DNA of 64,000 nt, taken from contig NZ_CP127409.1 of the NCBI RefSeq assembly GCF_030291135.1, positions 2,852,001 through 2,916,000 of the forward strand. The letters are read 5' to 3'. The notes under the pieces are model-generated. The model searched no databases. It was given only the letters and a program-made list of their open reading frames with translations, and was not told where the DNA came from. Shown one piece after another: positions 8,939 to 17,219 of this stretch. Both the position numbers and the translations under genes were made by a program. This stretch comes from Rhodanobacter thiooxydans (GTDB lineage Bacteria > Pseudomonadota > Gammaproteobacteria > Xanthomonadales > Rhodanobacteraceae). How positions within the stretch are numbered: position 1 is the stretch's first letter; the number at the start of each line of letters is the position of its first letter.

Positions 8939-11839
8939 ATGAGCGCCACACCGACGATCCGTTCATCCCAGCCACCGACGGTGGTTCGGGATCTTGCGGC
9001 CATGCACACGGCGGTCGAGCGGCTGTTCGAGGCCCCCGACGCCGCCGGCGTGATGGAAGTCTGCGAGCTCCTGTTGGGCAATTTCGGAGTCCACGGTCGC
9101 TTGCGCTGGCGGCGCATGGACGAGCTGCCCGCTCCGCTGGCCGGGCAGATGGATCTGGCCGAGGATCCGCAAGGCCCACGCACCCTGATCCTCGAATGGG
9201 CCGACCTGCCGCTGCCCGAGGTCGTGCGCGACCGGCTGGACTGGCTGGGCCGGCTGGCCGATATCCGCCTGCGCCAGCTGGCCGAGACCAGCCGCCTGTA
9301 CGAGGCGATCTCGCGGCTGGCACAGGCCGAGCGGCTGCAGCGCGCGCTCTACGCGATCGCCGAGCAGGCCGGCGCCGAGCACGACATGCCCGAGATGATG
9401 CGCTCGCTGCATGCCATCGTCAGCAGCCTGATGTACGCGGAAAATTTCTACATCGTGCTGTACGACGCAGCCACCGACACGGTTCGCTTTCCCTATTACG
9501 TCGACATCGCCGATACCGATCCGCCGCCGCCGGAGCAGAACCTGCCGTTGCACGACATGCTGCACAGCCTCACCTGGAACCTGCTGCAGGAAGGCCGGCC
9601 GCTGATGGGTTCATTCGAGGAGCTGAAGCAGCAGTTCGGCGACCACTTCGTCCCGATCGGCCCCACTTGCGAGTACTGGCTGGGCGCACCGCTGCTACGC
9701 GGCGGTCACGTCGTCGGCGGCATCGTGATGCAGAGCTATCGCGCCGACACCCATTACTCGCATCACGACCTGGAACTGCTGAACTACGTGGCCCAGCATG
9801 TGCAGACCGCGCTGGAGCGACGCGAGGCACACCTCGAGCTGGGCCGCCGGGTGACCGACCGCACCGCCGCGCTGCGCGAGGCAAATCGCGTGCTGCGCCA
9901 GCAGGTGCTGCAGCGCCAGCGCGGCGAACGCCTGCAGGCGGCGCTGTTCCGCATCGCCGAGCTGGCCAACACCTCGGACAGCCTGGAAAAATTCTACGCG
10001 GCGATGCACCAGGTGATCAGCGGCCTGCTGTACGCGCGCAACTTCTACATCGCGTTGGTCGACGACGAGAACGGCTACCTCACCTTCCCCTACTCGGTGG
10101 ACGACGTGGACAGCGTGCGCCTGCCGCGCGCGCACGGCCGCGGAGCCACCGAATACGTGCTGCGCCACGCCAAGCCGCTGCTGGCCACGCCGGAGGAGAT
10201 CGACCGACTCAGTGCAGAGGGCGAGATCAGCCGCTTCGGCGCACCCTCGGTGTGCTGGCTCGGCGTGCCGCTGATCTGGGGCGGCAAGGCGATGGGCGTG
10301 CTGGCGCTGCAAAGCTACTCGCCCGAGCACACCTACAACGAGCGCGACCAGGAACTGCTGACCTTCGTCAGCTACCACATCGCCAACGCGCTGCAGCGCA
10401 AGCAGGCGGCGACATCGCTGAAACACGCCTACGCCGGGCTGGAGCGCCGCGTCACCGAACGCACCCGCGCGCTGGCGCTGGCCAACCGCGACCTGCGCGA
10501 ACAGATCGCCGAGCGCGAGCGCGTCGAACGCCGGCTGAAGTACGAAACCCTGCACGACTCGCTGACCGGCCTGCCGAACCGCACTCTGCTGCTGCAGCGA
10601 CTGGAGCAGGCGATGCAGCGCTACAGCGCGAACCCGGTCGAGCAGTTCGCCGTGCTGTTCATCGACCTGGACCGTTTCAAGGTGATCAACGACTCGGTCG
10701 GCCATCTGGTCGGCGACGACCTGCTGTTCCAGGTCGGCGGCCGCATCCGTGCCTGCCTGAAGACGCGCGACGTGGTCGCGCGCCTGGGCGGCGACGAGTT
10801 CGCGGTGCTGCTGGAAGGCATCGTCGATACCCACAAGGCGACGCTGATCGCCGAGCGCATCATCAGCGAACTGCAGACGCCGTTCCGGCTCGGCACCAAG
10901 GAGATCTTCACTTCCGCCTCGATCGGCATCGCGCTGTCCGGCCCGCATTACCGCCAGCCCGAGGAACTGCTGCGCGATGCCGATGCCGCGATGTACAACG
11001 CGAAGGACGGCGGTCGCCACCGCGCGGCGATGTTCGACGACCGCCTGCGCCGCGAGGCGCTGTCGCTGCTGGACATGGAGAGCGACCTGCGCCACGCGCT
11101 CAGTCGCAACGAGTTCGAACCGTTCTACCAGCCGATCGTGGAGCTGGCCGACGGCCGCGTCGCCGGCTACGAGGCGCTGCTGCGCTGGCATCACCCCGAG
11201 CGCGGCCTGCTGCCGCCGCACGATTTCCTGCTGATCGCCGAGGAATGCGGCTGTGCCGAGGCGATCGACTGGCAGATCTTCGAGCAGGTCTGCACCCAGG
11301 CCGTGCGGCTGATCGGCACCGAGGGCTTCATCAGCATCAACGTCTCCGGCCGGCACTTCCGCTCCGCCGACCTGGACCAGCGGCTGCTGGCGTTGTTCGA
11401 CCAGTACGCCGTGCCGACACGCTGCATCCGCATCGAGGTCACCGAGCACGCGCTGCTGGAGAACCCGACCCAGGTCAAGCAGATGCTGCAGAACCTGCGC
11501 AGCCACGGCGTCGGCATCGCGCTGGACGACTTCGGCACCGGCTATTCCTCGCTCAGCTACCTGCACCAGTACCCGTTCGAGACGCTGAAGATCGACCGTT
11601 CCTTCATCACCGAGCTGCCGCCGGACGACGCCGAGACGCAAGGCCTGGCACTGGTGCGCGCGATCCAGGTGCTGGCCGATTCGCTGCGGATGAAGGTGAT
11701 CGCCGAAGGCATCGAGGAAGAATCGCAGCGGCAGGCGCTGCTGCGCGTCGGCTGCCGCTACGGCCAGGGCTTCCTGTTCGCCGAGGCGCAGCCGGCCAGC
11801 ACCTGGCTCGGCGCGGACAAGCCGCTGCTGTTGGCTTGA
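8939..11839 (+). CDS. GAF-GAF-GGDEF-EAL cyclic-di-GMP signalling protein
   Basis: A 966-residue cytosolic protein with no membrane segment. Two homologous GAF-type sensor modules cover about residues 135-300 and 330-500 (compare MYAENFYIVLYD and LYARNFYIALVD). Each is followed by a charged helix (RRVTDRTAALREANRVLRQQ and RRVTERTRALALANRDLREQ). GGDEF (617-621, context RLGGDEFAV) and EAL (745-747, context EALLRWHHPERG) follow. The EAL domain keeps the metal and catalytic motifs NVSGRHF, EVTEHALLE, DDFGTGYSSL and IAEGIEEE, so phosphodiesterase activity is expected. GGDEF is intact, so synthesis is possible. The inhibitory-site motif reads KTRD (608-611) instead of RxxD, suggesting weak product inhibition. 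Transcribed alone. Confidence 0.95.
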   Translation: MSATPTIRSSQPPTVVRDLAAMHTAVERLFEAPDAAGVMEVCELLLGNFGVHGRLRWRRMDELPAPLAGQMDLAEDPQGPRTLILEWADLPLPEVVRDRLDWLGRLADIRLRQLAETSRLYEAISRLAQAERLQRALYAIAEQAGAEHDMPEMMRSLHAIVSSLMYAENFYIVLYDAATDTVRFPYYVDIADTDPPPPEQNLPLHDMLHSLTWNLLQEGRPLMGSFEELKQQFGDHFVPIGPTCEYWLGAPLLRGGHVVGGIVMQSYRADTHYSHHDLELLNYVAQHVQTALERREAHLELGRRVTDRTAALREANRVLRQQVLQRQRGERLQAALFRIAELANTSDSLEKFYAAMHQVISGLLYARNFYIALVDDENGYLTFPYSVDDVDSVRLPRAHGRGATEYVLRHAKPLLATPEEIDRLSAEGEISRFGAPSVCWLGVPLIWGGKAMGVLALQSYSPEHTYNERDQELLTFVSYHIANALQRKQAATSLKHAYAGLERRVTERTRALALANRDLREQIAERERVERRLKYETLHDSLTGLPNRTLLLQRLEQAMQRYSANPVEQFAVLFIDLDRFKVINDSVGHLVGDDLLFQVGGRIRACLKTRDVVARLGGDEFAVLLEGIVDTHKATLIAERIISELQTPFRLGTKEIFTSASIGIALSGPHYRQPEELLRDADAAMYNAKDGGRHRAAMFDDRLRREALSLLDMESDLRHALSRNEFEPFYQPIVELADGRVAGYEALLRWHHPERGLLPPHDFLLIAEECGCAEAIDWQIFEQVCTQAVRLIGTEGFISINVSGRHFRSADLDQRLLALFDQYAVPTRCIRIEVTEHALLENPTQVKQMLQNLRSHGVGIALDDFGTGYSSLSYLHQYPFETLKIDRSFITELPPDDAETQGLALVRAIQVLADSLRMKVIAEGIEEESQRQALLRVGCRYGQGFLFAEAQPASTWLGADKPLLLA

Positions 11840-11854
11840 GCGAACCGCCTTGCG

Positions 11855-12754
11855 TCACTGCGCCGTATCCGGCGCGGCCGGCGCTGCACTTTCGCTGAGC
11901 AGGTGCTCGGCATCGATGCGGTCGAAGTGGTAGCGCTGCGCGCAGAACTCGCAGATCACCTCGATCTCGTCGTTGCGCGCAGCCAGCGCCGCCTCGACTT
12001 CGTCGCGACCGAGCGAACGCAGCATCGCGCTTACCCGCTCGCGGCTGCAGCTGCAGCCAAAGGCCAGCGGACGCGGCTCGAACAGGCGCACCGACTCCTC
12101 GTGGTAGAGCCGGTACAGCAGTTGCTCCGGCGCGCTGGCCAGCAGTTCCTGCGCGCCCAGGGTGGCGGTCAGGTGCACCACGCGATTCCACGCATCGTCG
12201 TCCTGCACGGCATCGCGGCCGCCCTCGCCCGGCATCTTCTGCAGCATCAGACCTACTGCATGCTCGCCGTCGGCGGCCAGCAGGATCCGCGCCGGCAACT
12301 GTTCGGACTGCACGAAATAGTCTTCCAGCGAACCGGCCAGGTCAGCGTGCTGCAGGTCGACCAGGCCCTGGTAACGCTGGCCGCGGTCCACGTTGCCGAT
12401 GGTGATGGCCATGATCGCGTCGGCCAGCACATCCAGCGCCAGCGGTTCGGGCAACGGCTCGTTCCAGCGCGCCAGTCCGCGCAGACGGCCCTGGTCGCTG
12501 CACTCGGCGAACAGCAAGCGCAGCGCACCGGCGCTTTTCAGCTCGATCGACAGCGCGCCGTCCAGCTTGATGTTGCCGGTCAGCAGCGCGCTGGCGGCCA
12601 GCGCCTCGCCCAGCAAGGCGTGCAGCGCCGACGGGTAGCTGGCGCGGTCGGCCACTTCGCGCCAGGCCGGCCCCAGTCGTACCAGGGTGCCGCGCACCCC
12701 GGCGCGCTCCAGCAGGAAGCGGTGCAGCACGTCTTTGACAGGCAGGTTTTCCAC
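11855..12754 (-). CDS. hslO: Hsp33 redox-regulated holdase chaperone
   Basis: A 299-residue Hsp33, near the family length of about 290. The substrate-binding N-terminal domain includes LHRFLLERAGVRG and the GEALAASALLTGNIKLDG block. The C-terminal zinc site has the CxC and CxxC pairs (CSCSRERV, then CEFCAQRYHF) that release zinc on oxidation and activate the chaperone. The frame stays open upstream to 13012, but that would overlap mtgA. I chose the GTG at 12754 because it places VENLPVKDVLHRF at the start, as in homologues, and clears the divergent promoter. It protects proteins from aggregation during oxidative heat stress. Confidence 0.93.
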   Translation of the reverse strand: MENLPVKDVLHRFLLERAGVRGTLVRLGPAWREVADRASYPSALHALLGEALAASALLTGNIKLDGALSIELKSAGALRLLFAECSDQGRLRGLARWNEPLPEPLALDVLADAIMAITIGNVDRGQRYQGLVDLQHADLAGSLEDYFVQSEQLPARILLAADGEHAVGLMLQKMPGEGGRDAVQDDDAWNRVVHLTATLGAQELLASAPEQLLYRLYHEESVRLFEPRPLAFGCSCSRERVSAMLRSLGRDEVEAALAARNDEIEVICEFCAQRYHFDRIDAEHLLSESAAPAAPDTAQ

Positions 12755-12820
12755 GGCGGATGTTCTCGTTGAAGTCAGGCGCAACAGATGGGGACGCCGC
12801 AGCGCCGGAACAACGCCCCT

Positions 12821-12826
12821 TATACT
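12821..12826 (+). promoter_or_regulatory. Probable -10 element for mtgA
   Basis: TATACT lies 27 bases before the mtgA ATG in the hslO/mtgA divergent gap. The matching -35 region is weak, so confidence is limited. Confidence 0.35.
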
Positions 12827-12852
12827 GCCCGCATCTCCCTGCGCGTACCGCC

Positions 12853-13593
12853 ATGCCCGTTCTGTCCCGCCGCCCCATGCTGGCCCGTTTGCTGCGCTCG
12901 CTGGCGATCCTGCTGCTCGCATGGCTGGCGCTGAGCTGGCTGGTGGTGCTGGTGCTGCGCTTCGTGCCGCCGTGGACGTCGGCGGTGATGATGGAGCGCC
13001 AGCTCGGCGCATGGATCCATGGCGAGAAGGATTTCCACCTGCGCCAGCACTGGGTGCCGTGGACGCAGGTGTCGAGCTGGGTGCCGCTGGCGATGGTGGC
13101 CGGCGAGGACCAGAAGTTCCCCTACCACCACGGCTTCGACCTCGACTCCATCCAGGACGCGCTCGACGCGGCCGACGACGGCAAGCGCCTGCGCGGCGCC
13201 AGCACGATCAGCCAGCAGACCGCCAAGAACCTGTTCCTGTGGAACGGCCGCAGCTTCGTGCGCAAGGGGCTGGAGGCGTACTTCACCGTGCTGATCGAGC
13301 TGACCTGGCCGAAGCGGCGCATCCTCGAGGTGTACATGAACATCGCCGAGCTGGGCAACGGCGTCTATGGCGTGGGCGCGGCCAGCGAGGCGTACTTCCA
13401 CACCGTGCCGGCGCAGCTCGGTCCGGCCCAGGCCGCCCGCCTGGCCGCGGTGCTGCCCAGCCCGCGGCGCCTGCATGCGGACCGGCCCAGCGCCTACGTG
13501 CAACGTCGCACCGAGTGGATCCAGCGGCAGATGTCCCGACTCGGCGGACCCGCCTACATCGAAGGCCACGCGCCACCGCACACGACTCGCTGA
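12853..13593 (+). CDS. mtgA: Monofunctional peptidoglycan glycosyltransferase
   Basis: A 246-residue GT51 enzyme, close to E. coli MtgA (242). One N-terminal membrane segment (about residues 12-38, SLAILLLAWLALSWLVVLVL) anchors it in the inner membrane, with the catalytic domain in the periplasm. Motif 1 is AGEDQKFPYHHGFD, containing the catalytic Glu, and motif 2 is RGASTISQQTAKNLFLW. KRRILEVYMNIAELGNGVYG matches the later conserved block. It polymerises lipid II into glycan strands without a transpeptidase domain. An upstream in-frame ATG at 12760 exists, but the start at 12853 gives the normal length and follows the -10 element. Confidence 0.95.
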   Translation: MPVLSRRPMLARLLRSLAILLLAWLALSWLVVLVLRFVPPWTSAVMMERQLGAWIHGEKDFHLRQHWVPWTQVSSWVPLAMVAGEDQKFPYHHGFDLDSIQDALDAADDGKRLRGASTISQQTAKNLFLWNGRSFVRKGLEAYFTVLIELTWPKRRILEVYMNIAELGNGVYGVGAASEAYFHTVPAQLGPAQAARLAAVLPSPRRLHADRPSAYVQRRTEWIQRQMSRLGGPAYIEGHAPPHTTR

Positions 13594-13691
13594 CCGCCGC
13601 GCGGCGGGTTCACAACTTCACTACACGTCGTCGCAATGGCGGCGTTAGACTCGTCCCGGACGGCCCGCCCGGGCCGCTGGGAGACCCAAGC

Positions 13692-14120
13692 ATGAGCCAG
13701 GTCAAACATCTGCTGCAGGGCAAGGGCAACGCGATCTACAGCATTGCACCGGATGCGCCGGTACTCGAGGCGATCAAGCACATGGCCGAACACCGGATCG
13801 GCGCACTGCTGGTGATGCGCGGTGAGCAACTGGTCGGCGTCATGTCCGAACGCGACTACGCGCGCAAGGTGATCCTGCAGGGCCGCTCCTCGTCGCAGAC
13901 CGCCGTGTCCGACATCATGAGCAGCACCCCGCTGACCGTCGGCCCGGACACCGACGTGTTCGACTGCATGCGCCTGTGCACCGACAGCCGCATCCGCCAC
14001 CTGCCGGTGGTAGAGGACGGCAAGGTGGTGGGGGTGATCTCGATCGGCGATCTGGTCAAGGCGGTGATCGACGCGCAGGCCGAGCAGATCGAGCACCTGC
14101 AGCGTTACATCACGAGTTGA
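13692..14120 (+). CDS. Tandem CBS-domain protein
   Basis: A 142-residue protein made of two CBS modules (about residues 12-65 and 75-130). Typical CBS features are APVLEAIKHMAEHRIGALLV in the first and SRIRHLPVVEDGKVVGVISI in the second. Such stand-alone proteins bind adenosine nucleotides as energy or redox sensors; the partner is unknown. GGGAGA is positioned seven to twelve bases before the ATG. It lies 98 bases after mtgA on the same strand and converges on the MFS gene, separated by a small hairpin and a heptamer repeat. Confidence 0.88.
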   Translation: MSQVKHLLQGKGNAIYSIAPDAPVLEAIKHMAEHRIGALLVMRGEQLVGVMSERDYARKVILQGRSSSQTAVSDIMSSTPLTVGPDTDVFDCMRLCTDSRIRHLPVVEDGKVVGVISIGDLVKAVIDAQAEQIEHLQRYITS

Positions 14121-14121
14121 G

Positions 14122-14142
14122 ATTCGGGATTCGGGATTCGGA
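14122..14142. repeat. Three tandem copies of ATTCGGG
   Basis: Two exact copies and one last-base variant of a 7-base unit lie directly after the CBS-protein stop codon. This is a short tandem array in the gap between convergent genes; no function is evident. Confidence 0.7.
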
Positions 14143-14168
14143 AAAGCATCGACTCAAGCCGATGCTTT
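14142..14168. terminator. Hairpin between convergent genes
   Basis: AAAGCATCG, eight-base loop, CGATGCTTT: a 7-to-9 base stem flanked by A and T triplets. It could end both the CBS-protein gene and the MFS gene, although it overlaps the last codons of the latter. Confidence 0.45.
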
Positions 14169-15497
14169 CGCCGTCTTGTCCTCGGGCGCCTGCTCGTCCG
14201 GCGCCAGATCCGGCGACCAGCCGGCACGCCGGGACACCATGACGGCCAGCGCGGCAACGCCGGCACCGGCCAAGGCCAGGCCGGCCACGCCCCAGCCCAG
14301 CAGGCGCAGGCCGCTCACTGCGCTGGTCACCACCACGTCGCCGAACCGCCACACTGCGGTTTCCACGAAGTTCTTGCCCTTGTAGCGCGTCTCGCGCGGC
14401 ACCCTCGTATACAGCGCATCCACCGCCGGCTTGGTCATGCCGTAGGCGAAGCCGCGCGTGATCACCTGCATCACCGCCAGCAGCGGCACGCTGTAGCTGA
14501 AGAACGCAAAACTCCCGCCACCGATCAGCGCCACCCCGGCCAGCAAGGCCAGATTCACCAGCGACGGGACCACCAATCCCCAGCCCGCGCCGCGACGCAC
14601 CAGCAGCCATGGCGTCACGCTCAACTGCAGCACCGCACCGAGCAGATTGGTGGCCAGGTCGAGATTGCTGTAGAACAGCGTGCGCGCGACCGTGCTGGTG
14701 AAATGCGCCTTGGCATAGTCCGCCACCAGCGCATAGGCCAGCGTACCGATGCCATCGCCGAACAGCATCAGCAAAGCCATGTAACGCAGGAAGGGGCGCG
14801 ACCAGAGCTGCCTGATGCCAGCCCACAGCGAACCACCGATCGCAGCCTCGCCAGCGCTGCCCGACTGCCGATCGTGTTGCGCGGAAAGCCGCAGCAAAAG
14901 CGCCAGCGAGAGCGTCAGCGCGCATGCAGAAACCACCAGCAACGGCGCCACCCCGATCAGCTGCACCAGCAGCCTGGTCACCAGCGGACCAAAGACCGCG
15001 CCAGCCATGCCGCCCAATGCGATCAGCGAAAACACCCGCCGTGCCTGACCGCTGGAGAAGATGTCCGCCATGAAGCTCCAGAACAGCGACACCACGAACA
15101 GGTTGAACACGCTGGCCCAGACGAAGAACAGCACGCCCAGCTCGCGCGCGCCGATGCGATCCTGCGCCATGAACGCAGGCACGAACGCGAGCAGGCACAA
15201 AATGAAGAAGCTGTAGCTCCAGCCAAGCAATTGCCTGCGCGGGAAGCGCGCCACCAGCATGCCGAACACCGGCGCCAGCAGCAGCATCACCACGAACACC
15301 GCGCCGTAGAACAGCGGCAGCGACTGCGAACCGACCGCACCGCTCAGCTGGCCCATGACTGGCCGGATGATGTAGTACGAGGTCATCACGAAAAAGAACG
15401 CCAGCGCGGACAGCATCGGCGCGGCGGCTTGTTCCACAACGGTCTGACGGGGCAAACTCACGGGGGCATCCAGCGTGGGGCGCGGCAAGCCTAGCAT
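14154..15497 (-). CDS. Major facilitator superfamily transporter
   Basis: A 447-residue polytopic protein with about 12 hydrophobic segments, for example PMLSALAFFFVMTSYYIIRP, FYGAVFVVMLLLAPVFGMLV and VFSLIALGGMAGAVFGPLV. The basic loop MLVARFPRRQLLG between early segments resembles the MFS loop 2-3 motif. The YIIRPV start and long soluble tail are reminiscent of NTP/NDP-exchanger-like MFS members of environmental bacteria, but the substrate cannot be assigned. It is divergent from the GMC oxidoreductase with only 35 bases between start codons, so they share a promoter region. Confidence 0.85.
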   Translation of the reverse strand: MLGLPRPTLDAPVSLPRQTVVEQAAAPMLSALAFFFVMTSYYIIRPVMGQLSGAVGSQSLPLFYGAVFVVMLLLAPVFGMLVARFPRRQLLGWSYSFFILCLLAFVPAFMAQDRIGARELGVLFFVWASVFNLFVVSLFWSFMADIFSSGQARRVFSLIALGGMAGAVFGPLVTRLLVQLIGVAPLLVVSACALTLSLALLLRLSAQHDRQSGSAGEAAIGGSLWAGIRQLWSRPFLRYMALLMLFGDGIGTLAYALVADYAKAHFTSTVARTLFYSNLDLATNLLGAVLQLSVTPWLLVRRGAGWGLVVPSLVNLALLAGVALIGGGSFAFFSYSVPLLAVMQVITRGFAYGMTKPAVDALYTRVPRETRYKGKNFVETAVWRFGDVVVTSAVSGLRLLGWGVAGLALAGAGVAALAVMVSRRAGWSPDLAPDEQAPEDKTAKASA

Positions 15498-15532
15498 GCG
15501 GCCATATCCATCCAGCGAAGCGTGGGGAAGCC

Positions 15533-17128
15533 TTGAACCACTACGACTACGTCATCGTCGGCGCCGGCTCGGCCGGCTGCGTGCTGGCCAACCGACTCAG
15601 CGCCGATCCGGGCAGGCGCGTGCTGCTGCTGGAAGCCGGCCCCACGGACTGGAACCCGCTGATCCACATGCCCGCCGGCATCGCGCGGCTGGCCAACAAC
15701 CGCGCGCTCAACTGGAACTATCGCACCGAGCCGGAGCCCGCGCTCGGCCAGCGCCGCCTGTGGTGGCCGCGCGGCAAGACGCTCGGCGGTTCCAGTTCGA
15801 TCAATGCGATGTGCTACATCCGCGGCGTGGCAGCCGACTACGACCGCTGGGCCGAAGCCAGCGGCGACCCGCGCTGGTCATGGCACGAGGTACTGCCGTG
15901 GTTCCTGCGCAGCGAGGACAACAGCCGCGGCACCAGCACGCTGCACGGCACGGGCGGTCCGCTCGGCGTCGCCGACCTGCGTCACCACAACGTGCTGTCC
16001 GCCGCGCTGATCGACGCGGCCGTGAGCGCCGGCTTCGCGCGCAACGACGACTTCAACGGCGAACTACAGGCCGGCTTCGGCCTGTACCAGGTGACCCAGC
16101 GCAACGGCGCGCGATGCTCCACCGCGACCGCATTCCTGAAACCTGTGCGCCGACGCGAGAATCTGCACGTGCGCACGCATGCACTGGTCGAGCGCGTACT
16201 GATCGAGCAGCACCGCGCCATCGGCGTGCAGCTGCGCCGCGGCCGGCATGGCGTCGAGCGGATCGAGGCGGGCGAGGTGATCCTCGCCGGGGGCGCGATC
16301 AACACGCCGCAACTGCTGATGTTGTCCGGACTCGGCCCGGCCGACCACCTGCGCGGGCACGGCATCGCGGTGCTCGCCGACCTGCCCGAGGTCGGCGCCA
16401 ACCTGCAGGACCACCTGGACATCTGCACGCTCGACGGCAACCCGGGCAAGCTCAGCTACGATCACCTCAACGAACTGTCCGCCGGCTGGCGCTGGCTGCG
16501 TCATCGCGACGGGCCGGGCAGCTCCAACGTGGCCGAGGCCGGCGGCTTCGTGCGCAGCCGCTTCGCCGGCGACGAACGCTGCGACCTGCAGTTCCACTTC
16601 GTGCCGGCGCTGCTCGACGACCACGGTCGCCATCGCCTGCCCGGCTACGGTTACACGCTGCATGCCTGCTACCTGCATCCGCGCAGCCGCGGCCGCTTGC
16701 GCCTGCACTCGGCCGACCCGGCGCAGCCGATCGCGATCCATGCCAATTACCTCGGCGACCCGGAAGGCCACGACCTGAAGATGATGATCGAGGCGGCGCG
16801 GCTGTCGCGCGAGATCCTCGACCAGTCGGCGTTCACACCGCACCGCGGTGCGCCGGTGTTCCCCGAGCGGCGCATCGGCACCGACGCGGAATACGCCGAC
16901 TTTATCCGGCGCAAGGCGGAAACCATCTACCACCCAGTCGGCACCTGCCGCATGGGCAAGGACGATCGCGCAGTGGTTGACAGCGAGCTGCGCGTGCGCG
17001 GCGTGGACAGGCTGCGCGTGGTGGACGCTTCGGTGATGCCCAGCCTGCCCACAGGCAACACCAACGCGCCCACGATCATGATCGCCGAACGGGCGAGCGC
17101 GTTGATTCTCGGCGAAGGAACCCTGTAG
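15533..17128 (+). CDS. GMC-family FAD oxidoreductase (choline dehydrogenase-like)
   Basis: A 531-residue flavoenzyme starting with TTG, preceded by the ribosome site GGGGAAG. The N-terminal Rossmann motif YVIVGAGSAGCVLANRL binds FAD. The GMC signature region GGSSSINAMCYIRG lies near residue 85, and the C-terminal catalytic His is in YHPVGTCRMG with a later Asn in TGNTNAPT. The family oxidises alcohols such as choline or aliphatic and aromatic alcohols; the substrate here is unknown. No betaine-aldehyde dehydrogenase lies beside it, which argues against a bet operon. Its TAG stop lies inside the palindromic repeat at 17125-17219. Confidence 0.92.
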   Translation: MNHYDYVIVGAGSAGCVLANRLSADPGRRVLLLEAGPTDWNPLIHMPAGIARLANNRALNWNYRTEPEPALGQRRLWWPRGKTLGGSSSINAMCYIRGVAADYDRWAEASGDPRWSWHEVLPWFLRSEDNSRGTSTLHGTGGPLGVADLRHHNVLSAALIDAAVSAGFARNDDFNGELQAGFGLYQVTQRNGARCSTATAFLKPVRRRENLHVRTHALVERVLIEQHRAIGVQLRRGRHGVERIEAGEVILAGGAINTPQLLMLSGLGPADHLRGHGIAVLADLPEVGANLQDHLDICTLDGNPGKLSYDHLNELSAGWRWLRHRDGPGSSNVAEAGGFVRSRFAGDERCDLQFHFVPALLDDHGRHRLPGYGYTLHACYLHPRSRGRLRLHSADPAQPIAIHANYLGDPEGHDLKMMIEAARLSREILDQSAFTPHRGAPVFPERRIGTDAEYADFIRRKAETIYHPVGTCRMGKDDRAVVDSELRVRGVDRLRVVDASVMPSLPTGNTNAPTIMIAERASALILGEGTL

Positions 17129-17219
17129 GAGCGCACTTGTGCGCGATGCTTTCCGTCACGTGACGAGGAGCATCTCGCACGACCGAAGGAAGTCCCTTGT
17201 GGACAGAGTGCGCTCCTAC
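17125..17219. repeat. REP-type palindromic element (BIME-like), copy 1
   Basis: Outer arms GTAGGAGCGC (17125-17134) and GCGCTCCTAC (17210-17219) are perfect inverted copies. Inside each arm is a further small hairpin (left: GCGCACTTGTGCGC). Related copies occur at 35753-35827 and 58967-59031. The TAG in each outer arm is the stop codon of the gene converging on it. Confidence 0.85.

Noticed and set aside
9196-11898. A 900-codon frame within the GAF-GGDEF-EAL gene
   Set aside because: It is an out-of-frame, Arg/Ala-rich shadow of the GGDEF-EAL gene; the main frame has all expected motifs.
11855-13012. A longer hslO beginning at 13012
   Set aside because: The extra 86 residues overlap the divergent mtgA coding region and have low-complexity Ala/Pro/Ser composition; the GTG at 12754 gives the normal Hsp33 N-terminus.
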